Below are positions 1-9,600 of a DNA stretch of 64,000 nt, one piece after another. The DNA is from Flavipsychrobacter sp. (lineage in GTDB: Bacteria; Bacteroidota; Bacteroidia; Chitinophagales; Chitinophagaceae). Within the stretch, counting starts at the first letter, position 1. Every line of letters begins with the position of its first letter. The translations under genes and the position numbers were made by a program. A model generated the notes under the pieces. That model was given only the letters and a program-made list of their open reading frames with translations. It was not told the origin of the DNA and searched no databases. The stretch is from NCBI GenBank assembly GCA_016786565.1, contig JAEUVY010000041.1:1-64000 (forward strand), written 5' to 3'.

Positions 1-1
1 A

Positions 2-337
2 ACGATCAGCTTCACGGCATCATCAACAGGCTGTGTAGGATCATGGGGCATTTACGTGATGAATGCGTCCGAGAGCAAGCCGGGCATTACCAATGCTACC
101 GCGTCAATGTTCAGCATCTATCCGAACCCTACGGTAGGTACACTGACGATCAACACTGAAGTGGATGGTCGTTTGATGGTTATGACCATCGATGGCAGGA
201 CAGTGGGCGGCTACGAGTTGACAGCGGGATCAAACACGATCCAGTTGTCAAGCGACCTTGCAGCGGGTGTGTACATGTGTCAGTTCATGGGCACGGATGG
301 CAGCATGCAGCAGGTACGCATGGTACTGCAGCGATAA
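2..337 (+). CDS. T9SS-secreted protein, C-terminal fragment (cut by window start)
   Basis: The reading frame is open from base 2, so this is the 3' end of a longer gene lying mainly outside the window. The first visible residues resemble the end of an Ig-like repeat (Gly-Cys followed by a short beta-strand), and the last ~75 residues form a type A T9SS sorting domain: FSIYPNPTVG, a strand-rich middle, then a Gly-Val-Tyr segment and the end VRMVLQR. Such tails direct export across the outer membrane and are removed or lipid-anchored. The tail is clearly paralogous to that of the giant protein that follows (VRMILQR at its end), so the two probably arose by duplication. The ATG at 56 is internal, not a start. 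Confidence 0.85.
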   Translation, partial: TISFTASSTGCVGSWGIYVMNASESKPGITNATASMFSIYPNPTVGTLTINTEVDGRLMVMTIDGRTVGGYELTAGSNTIQLSSDLAAGVYMCQFMGTDGSMQQVRMVLQR

Positions 338-360
338 TACAGTTGAGGAAGTGATAATAT

Positions 361-392
361 CAATGGGCGCGGTATCGACACCGCGCCCATTG
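361..392 (+). terminator. Rho-independent terminator after the first T9SS gene
   Basis: Perfect 13-bp stem (361-373 pairing with 380-392), six-base loop, then a run of six T. It lies 24 bases after the stop codon and isolates the giant gene downstream. Confidence 0.9.
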
Positions 393-648
393 TTTTTTAT
401 TGAAAGTTTAGTACACTGAAAGAGAAGATGTAATTGTGTGGGACGGCATGTGTAAAAATGTCGGTCATATTTATCGCGGTTCGTACTGTTTTTTCTACCA
501 TTCAGAACATATAACGGCATATTCAGAACATTTCCTCAATAATTTATCTTTTAACAAATAATTTCGATAATGAATAGGTGTCTTCTAAATTTTAACAGAT
601 TTAGAATGTCAGCGAAAAATAAATTAATTGAAAGATAAATTCTGATAT
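393..648. other. Upstream region of the giant surface-protein gene
   Basis: No gene is seen here. It becomes AT-rich toward 648 and holds a pair of 11-bp direct repeats (listed separately). No clean TAnnTTTG box was found; TAAATTCTG near 631 is a poor match. Confidence 0.5.
500..531. promoter_or_regulatory. Paired 11-bp direct repeats, candidate regulator site
   Basis: ATTCAGAACAT occurs at 500-510 and again at 521-531. The period is exactly 21 bp, two helical turns, as is common for dimeric activators binding one face of DNA. It lies about 118 bp before the start of the giant gene. The regulator is unknown. Confidence 0.4.
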
Positions 649-3600
649 ATGATCAATGTCTTTACACTGCTTCGGATGGCCACAAATACACTTGGCAGAT
701 TAGCTCTCAGCTCATCATCTGAAAACACGGGTACAAAGGTTGTTGCATTTGTGTGTGCAGCATTGGCAGTTAACACTGCTGCAATTGCGCAATCCACTAC
801 GTTCAACTACACTGGTGCAGTACAGACGTATACAGCGACGAGTACTGGTACATTGCTCATAGATATGGCTGGTGCGAAAGGGGGCAACTATGCTTCAGTC
901 AGCACCTCAGATGGTGGCCATAGCGCGTCTACATATCCACAGGCCGGTGGAAAGGGTGGGCGTGTTGTATGCACACTCGCTGTGACGGCCGGTCAGGTAT
1001 TAAACATATATGTTGGAGGCGTTGGCCAAACTCAAACCGCATGGGCTAATGCTGCCGGTGGCTTTAATGGTGGCGGTGTCGGCACTACATCCAGTGGCAT
1101 GTCAGTAATGGCAGGTGGTGGAGGTGGTGCTACCGACATCCGGATAGGTGGCACAGCATTAAGCGACCGTGTTCTTGTGGCAGGTGGCGGTGGCGGAGCT
1201 GGATATGCCGGTACCTCAGCTAATGCTCATAATGGTGGTCATGGTGGTGGCCTTACCGGGGCAAATGGTTTCTATTACGGAAGCAATGGTACTTCTCAAA
1301 GTGGATTTGGAGGGACGCCTACTGCAGGAGGGGCTGGTGCAGTTTATGTTGCAACCGCAGGGTCTGGTTCGTTAGGTAATGGTGGTAATGGTGGCGATCC
1401 GGCGTTGGGCGGCGGCGGCGGCGGCGGTTACTACGGTGGTGGTGGTGGTGACTACAGTGGCGGTGGTGGTGGAAGTTCATTCACGCACGCCTCTCTGGCC
1501 ACGGGTGTCGCACATACACAAGGATATAATAATGGAGATGGATATGCAATAATTACTCCCGGCCCGAGGGAAGCAATGAATTTCGACGGTGTGGATGATC
1601 ATCTGAGCGCATCAAACACTGCAAACACACAGCTTACATCAGGTACGGTTGAGGCTTGGATAAGAACCTCTAATGCCGGCGGCTCCTGGAGAGGTATTGT
1701 TACCAAGCAGCTTGCTTATGGTTTGTTTTTAAGAGATAACCAACTGGCTGCGTTTGACTGGGGTGGTGGCATGGATCAGGTTACAGGCGTCTTTCCAAAT
1801 GACGGGAACTGGCATCATGTTGCCTTGACTTTCAATAGTGGAGTTGCAAACGGTTCCAAGATATATTACGACGGCGCATTGGTGCTGACTTTTACTATGA
1901 GTGTCAGCAGTCAGAGCATTGGATTGGCTGTAGCAAATGGTTCTGACGGAAGTTTGGGTTTTCAGAGTTTCGCGGGAGATATCGATGAAGTGCGTGTTTG
2001 GAATACGATCAGAACAGCTTCAGAGATCGCTGCCGGCATGAATTGCGATGTGCCTCAATCCTCAGCATTGGTCGTTAATTACCGTTTTAACGAAGGCGTA
2101 GCCGGGGGAACGAACACCGCTATGTCCAAAGTGGCCGACTACAGCGGGAAGGGCAATTGTGCAAACATATATGAGATGGGACTTACCGGTGGCGCGTCAA
2201 ATTTTATAACGGGAGCGATCTCAACCTGCAACAGCATAAATGTATCGGCTGCAATTACAGGCACCACATCAATATGTGTTGGTGCAACGTCCGCACTGTC
2301 AAATTCAGTGGCAGGTGGTACATGGAGCAGCAGCAACCCAACGGTGGCAAGTATTGGTTCAACAGGGGTAGTAACGGGGAATGTTTCCGGAACGACAACT
2401 ATATCCTATACTACGTGCTTTTCAACGGCAACAACCGTAGTCTCCGTAAATGCACTTCCGTCAATTTCTGCGGGTTCCGGTGTGGCTATTTGCACAGGTA
2501 ATGCAACAACTCTTTCCGCATCAGGGGCTTCTGCATATGTTTGGGCTCCGGGTACCGGATTGTCAGCAACAACCGGTACATCGGTTTCAGCTTCTCCAAC
2601 TATTACAACTACTTACACAGTTACCGGTACCTCAGGCTCATGCTCGGCAAGTGCAACAAAGACGGTAACGGTGAACGCCTATCCTACTGTAGGAGGTATA
2701 GCCGGCACAACTACCATCGCTACTGGTGGTAGCGCAACACTTAGTAATTCAACGAGTGGTGGTATCTGGACTTCCGCGAACACTTCAATTGCAACAGTTG
2801 GATCATCGTCCGGGGTTGTGACAGGTGTTTCCATCGGAAACACAAACATATCATACACGGTAACAACAAACGGATGTGCAACTACTGCTACAGTCAATGT
2901 GTCGGTGTTTGCCTCAGAGAATGGTGTTGCCCTCAACGGAACAGGTTCCTACATTCAGACCTCAAACATTCTTGCTTCGGGCGAATCTTATACAAAGGAA
3001 GCATGGATCTATGTGACCGATCCATCGCTTGCTAACAATATTATCAGTGCCGGTCCGCATCCGTTCTGGGTTCCCTATGGCCATCTGCGTGCACTTCAGG
3101 GTTCAACTGATGTTTCGGACCCTGCGGCATTCCCGCTCAACACCTGGACACACGTTGCGGTTTCCTATGATGCCGCTACTACAACAATGAAGTTGTACAA
3201 GAACGGTGTATTGGTAGCATCTAATACCTCAGCGGCTACTTATTCGGCCGGTGCTATCTCTATTGGTGCCTATCTCGGAGGAAACTTCCTGGGTGGAAAA
3301 ATGGATGAGGTGCGTATATGGAATGTGGCACGTACGCAAACACAGATCCAGGATAATATGAGCTGCGATGTGCCGCAGAACGCTAATCTGAAAGCATACT
3401 ATCGCTTCAATCAGGGTGTAGCCAACGGCACTAACACGGGTATCACATCCGCGATCGACTATAGTGGTAACGGTAACTGTGGTACACTGGTAGGTTTCGC
3501 TCTTACCGGAACAACGGCCAACTTTACTTCAGGGGTTATGGGTACCTGCACTACCGTCAATCCGGTAAGTGCTATTACCGGCTCCACTACGGTTTGTCAG

Positions 3601-6600
3601 GGTGCCACTACTACATTTGCCAGCACAACAGCTTCGGGTACATGGACCAGCAGCAGCGCCTCTGTCGCAACAGTGGGCAGTAGCACAGGTGTAGTTACCG
3701 GTGTTGCCGCAGGAACAGCCACGATCAGTTATAGTGTTTGCGGTATTACAGTTACAAAGGTGATTTCGGTTACGGCCACTCCGACTGTAAGCGCAAGCTC
3801 CGGTGTTGCAATTTGCACCGGTAACTCTACAACACTCACCGCTTCCGGAGCAACAAGTTACTCATGGGCTCCCGGTGCATCTCTTTCTTCAACAACTAGT
3901 AGTTCAGTAACAGCATCACCAACAGTTACAACCACATATACAGTAACAGGTACACAGTCGGGATGCTCAAATTCTGCTACAGTTACTGTCACAGTAAATG
4001 CTTACCCGAGCGTAAGTGCCGGTGCAGATACTGCTATATGCATAGGATCCGGTGGTGTTCTTACGGCCAGCGGCGCAACAACTTATACATGGACTCCTTC
4101 AACCGGACTTTCGGCTACTACGGGTGTCAGTGTGGTAGCCAGCCCAACGGTTGCTACCACGTACACAATAACAGGAAGTATGACCGGCTGTAGTGCCACC
4201 GCCACCAAGACGGTGTCTGTAAATGCTTTACCTGTTATCGCAATTTCGTCTTTCAGTCCCAATCCAACGCTTCCGGGCCTTCCGGTAAACTTCACCGTTT
4301 CTGATGGTTCTTTGTCGGCATATTCATGGAGCTTCGGAGATGCATCGTCTTCAACGGTAATGAACGCTTCAAAAGCGTATGGATCAGCAGGTACTTTTAT
4401 ACCCACACTTACAGCTACCAACAGCAACGGTTGTTCGGCTTCAGACACAGCTGTTGTGACCGTTCTCTCTTCGCCGGGTAGCCTCACAGGATATGTACCA
4501 CCTTTGTGTACAGCCGATGTGCCCGATACATTGCGCAGCATCATAAGTGGTGGTACATGGAGCAGCAGTGCTCCGGCAGCTGCCGCTATTGGTTCTGCAA
4601 CAGGTATTCTTTCTGCTGTTGCGCCCGGAGTTGTTACAATTACTTACCATATCGGCGCCGGATACACTCAGACACTGACTGTGTTGGTAGGAAACTCACC
4701 TAATCCGATCTTCGGACCGTCGTCTACTTGTATGGGAACCTTCACGGGGCTCAACGTATTGCCATACGGAAGTTCGGGAATGTGGACAAGTAGTAATACA
4801 TCGGTAGCAACCATCGGGACAGGTAACGGATTGTGTACGTCTGTAAGCACAGGTACCACCACCATTACCTGGACAGTTCCTTCCGGATGTTATGTTACAA
4901 GGGTACAGACAGTAGTTCCTTCACCTGCGGCTGTATCTGGTCCTTCATTCCTTTGTTTATCAGATACAGCTACCTTCTCCTGTGTTACTGCCGGTGGTAA
5001 GTGGTCTGTCAGCAATTCAGGGCTCGCTGCTATCGATACAAATACCGGTCATCTTACCGCAGTGGCAACAGGTAATCCTGTGGTCAGTTACACGATAGCA
5101 TACGGTTGCACCAGTACCGGAACATTAAATATCGGAGCGCTGCCAATGACTATTACCGGTGGCTTTACATTGTGTCCGGGCGGCACTTCCACACTTGCCA
5201 GTGCTACTGCGGGTGGCACCTGGAGTAGCGGCAACGTCTCCGTAGCCACGGTTGGTGGTACCACGGGAGTGGTCACGGCAGTGGCTCCCGGTACCGCGTC
5301 GATAACGTACACAATAGGGTCTGGTTGTCGTAGGATTGCTACGGTTACTGTGAATGCTGCGCTCGGTGCAAACACCGGAAATTCGGAAGTATGTGTCGGC
5401 GGTTTCACAACATTGTCTAACGCTGCGACTGGGGGCTGGTGGACCAGCGGGTCAACATCGGTTGCCACAGTCGGTTCAGTAGGTACGATAGCCGGTCGCG
5501 TTACAGGGGTCAGTGCGGGCAATGCAAATATTACTTACCAGCTATCAACTCCGGGTTGCAGGAGCATAACAACGGTTACAGTAAACGCCGCTCCGTCTGC
5601 GATCTCAGGTCCAACCGGTATTTGTGCAGGTACAAACGCAACGCTAACCCATGCCGTAACAGGCGGTACCTGGCTCAGCAGTAACAATGCCATTGCCTCA
5701 ATCGACAGCGCGACCGGTACTGTAACGGGAGTGGCCGCCGGTACCGTGACCATCACCTATTTCACAGCAGCATCCTGCTATGTAACAAGGGCCTTCACCG
5801 TTAAGCCGCTGCCGTCAGCCATTTCAGGTTCTCCTGTTGTTTGTATCGGCGTGTCTTCTACTTTATCGTCAAGCCCCACGGGTGGAACGTGGTCATGTTC
5901 TGACCTTTCACTCGCAACTATTCATACAGTTTCTGGTGCCGTAACCGGTGTTGCCTCGGGCACTCCGATGATCACATATACCGGCACCAACGGTTGTATC
6001 CGCACAATTCAGGCTACTGTCAATTCGTTACCTGCAACCATCACCGGCACACTGTCGGTATGCACAGGGGGAACAACTACACTCAGTAATGCCACTTCCG
6101 GCGGCACCTGGAGTTCTCTTTCAACCAAAGTTGCAGTTGATTCCGCAACCGGTGTAATTACAGGCGTTACAGCCGGCACTGCTGTTGTATCGTACACCGC
6201 GCCAACTGGTTGTCGCAGAACAGCAACAGTCACTGTCAACACACCTCCTTCCGCAATTTCAGGTACCCTCACCCTGTGTGCAGGTGGTGCCACAACCCTC
6301 ACTTGCACTACTGGCGGCGGCACATGGACCAGCGGCGACGCATCCGTAGCCTACATAGGAACTACTACAGCCACTACGGCAACTGTTGTTTCTGCGGCAG
6401 CAGGCACAGCAAATATCAGTTACTCAGTTGGCGGCTGTGTCATCACAACCGCAGTATCCGTCAGCAGTGCAGTGTACAGTATTTCCGGTGTTTCATCAAT
6501 GTGTCTTGGTGGTTCAGCCACATTTACAACTGCGGGATCCGGCGGAACATGGAGCAGTAGTACGCCTTCAGTGGCCACCGTAGGTACTACCGGTCTGGTT

Positions 6601-9600
6601 ACCGCCATATCGGCAGGTACAGCAGTTATTACTTACAGCACCGGTGCAACATGTTTTGCAACATTCACTACATCGGTTAGCGGCACTGCTGCTTCTATAA
6701 CAGGTGGCACCTACATTTGTGTGGGTCAGTCATCTTTGCTCAGTCATCCGGTTTCAGGCGGTACCTGGAGCAGTAGCAACAGCTCCGTGGCATCAGTTGA
6801 CACAACCGGAAATGTTTCGGGTGTATCATCGGGTTCAGCAACAATTACATATACGATTGCTGCAGGTTGTTTTAAAACTACTACAGTTTACATTCAGTCT
6901 TTACCGGTAGCTATCGCAGGTTCTTCTTCTGTTTGTGAGGGCAACAGTACCACACTTACCAACAGCACAAGCGGTGGCTCATGGAGTAGCAGTACTCCAT
7001 CGGTTGCAACAGTCGGGTCAGGTACAGGAGCTGTTTACGGTGTTGCAGCGGGTACCACCGTCATCACGTACACTGTTGCGTCAACCGGTTGTTATGTAAC
7101 AAGGTTGCAAACAGTGAATGCCGCGCCAACCATCGTTTCTGTTCCGTCATTCATTTGCGCTACCGATACCGCTACACTCACTGCATCGCCTTCAGGCGGC
7201 ACATGGGCCAGCATGAACACTGGCGTGGTGACGGTTGGAAGCACTTCGGGATTGGTAACAGGTGTTGCAGGTGGTACCACAACGATCACTTATACTCTTT
7301 CAACGGGTTGTAACGCAGGTGCCACTATAACCGGTGGTGCATTGCCGGCCACTATCGGCGGTTTGATGGCTGTTTGTCCCGGTGGTTCTATAACACTTTC
7401 AAATGCTACTTCGGGTGGAACTTGGAGCAGCGGAGATCCTGCTGTAGCTACCATAAATAGCGCAACAGGTGCAGTGAGCGCGGTGAGCGCGGGAGTTACC
7501 CCGATATCTTATACCGCTGCATCAGGTTGTGTTCGTGTAGCAACACTTACAGTCAACGCGCTCCCCTCAGCTATCTCGGGTTCGTCATCGGTGTGTTCCG
7601 GTGGTACTGTGACTTTGTCAAGTGCCACATCCGGCGGAACGTGGAGCAGCAACAACACTTCAGTAGCAACAGTTGGCTCAGCGGGTGTTGTAGCGGGTAT
7701 AGCTTCAGGAAGCGCTACTATCACGTACGCTGTTTCAGGCAACGGATGCTTCACTACTCATACGCTTAGTGTCAATTCTGCACCGGCTACAATTACCGGC
7801 ACAACCAATGCTTGTGTTGGTGCTACGTTAACACTCGGCAATCCGGTGTCGGGAGGTACATGGGTTAGCGGTAACACCTCTATGGCCACGGTCGATAGTG
7901 CTACCGGTGTGGTTACAGGTGTTGCGGCCGGCACCCCGTTCATCACTTATTATTTGTCATCATCTTGTTACACTTCAACTGCGTTCACGGTTAAGGCACT
8001 CCCTTCAGTGATCACGGGTACACTTAATGTTTGTCCGGGCACATCAGCATCGCTGGCATCGGGACCTTCGGGCGGTGGATGGAGTTCTGCAGATCCTGCA
8101 ATTGCTATTATCAATGCGTCTACCGGATCGGTGACCGGTGTTGCGGCCGGAACAGTATCTGTGAGCTATTCCACATCAAACGGATGCAGCCGCATAGCGC
8201 AGGTCACTGTCAATCCTTTACCGGATAGTATCAGTGGTGTGGCAACGGTGTGTGCAGGATCAACAACTACACTCAGTTCTGCTTCCACAGGCGGATCCTG
8301 GACAACAAGCAATACAGCAATTGCAACAGTGGGTAGCGGTTCTGGTGTGGTAACCGGAGTTGCTGCTGGCACGGCAACCATTACTTATGCTTTAACTACC
8401 GGTTGTCGTGTTACAAAGGTTGTAACTGTAAGTATACCGCCAACCATAACTGGAACACGCACTTTATGCATGGGAAATACAACCCAACTTAGTTGTTCCG
8501 TATATACAGGGACATGGACAAGCGGCACACCAGCGGTGGCTTCTATTGCCGGTACCGGTGCAACAACCGTAGCAGCAACCGCAACAATACAGGGCGCAAA
8601 CGTTGGTACTTCAGTGATCTCCTATCATGCCGGCGGGTGCGTATCTACAGCTACTGTCACTGTAAACGCTCCGGTATCAAGTATTTCCGGGCTTTCTACG
8701 ATCTGTGTAGGTAACAGTAGTATGTTTAATACTGCTGCCACCGGAGGCACATGGAGTAGTAGCGCCACATCATTGGCAACCGTTTCTACAACGGGCCTCG
8801 TTACCGGAGTAAACCCCGGTGGCCCGGTTTATATCAGATACACAATAAACCCAACTTGCTTTGCTACAAAAACGACAACGGTGATAGCTAGTCCGAGTAT
8901 CTCTGGGCCGTCCACCGTATGTATAGGAACGACAGTTACACTCAGTCACCCGGCTACAGGAGGCACCTGGAGCAGCAGTAATCCGTCTTTGGCTACCGTC
9001 AATAGTTCGGGCGTTGTGACCGGTGTAGCTGCGGGAAGTGTTCTGATCACCTACAATGTCGCTTCCGGATGTTTCAAAGTCAAGTCATTGGTGGTTAACG
9101 TGGCACCACCGGCTATTGTAGGAAATGGTAATTTATGTCTCGGCAATTATACTTCTTTCAGTATAGCAGCTACCGGGGGAACCTGGGGTACAGCTAACCC
9201 TTCTGTTGCATCAGTTGGTACCGGTGGTCTTGTTGTTGGTGTTGGTGTAGGTACAGCAGTGATCTATTACCTCACCACATCAGGTTGTCGTGCTACTATG
9301 GTGGTAACGGTCAGTGCGCCGATCTCCGCTATTACCGGTCCGTCTACAATTTGTAACGGTGCGTACGATACACTTGTGGCGCCTGTTTCAGGCGGAACAT
9401 GGTCCACCAGTAATTTCACCATAGTTGGCTTGGTGACCTATACAGAAGGAATTATTCGTGGCAATAGTGTGGGCACTGCAAGGATCACCTATACTGCACC
9501 AACAGGTTGTTCTCGGGCTGCTACGGTTACAGTACTTGCATCTCCTATCGTTTCGGGGATCGACTATGCATGCAACGGAAACTTTACACGTCTTGATGCA

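Noticed and set aside
1060..1480. Low-complexity GGT/GGC tract as a non-coding repeat
   Set aside because: It is in frame and encodes the Gly-rich domain of the giant protein.
4083..5756. Several minus-strand frames of 70-150 codons inside the giant gene
   Set aside because: They recur with the Ig-like repeats and mirror their codons.
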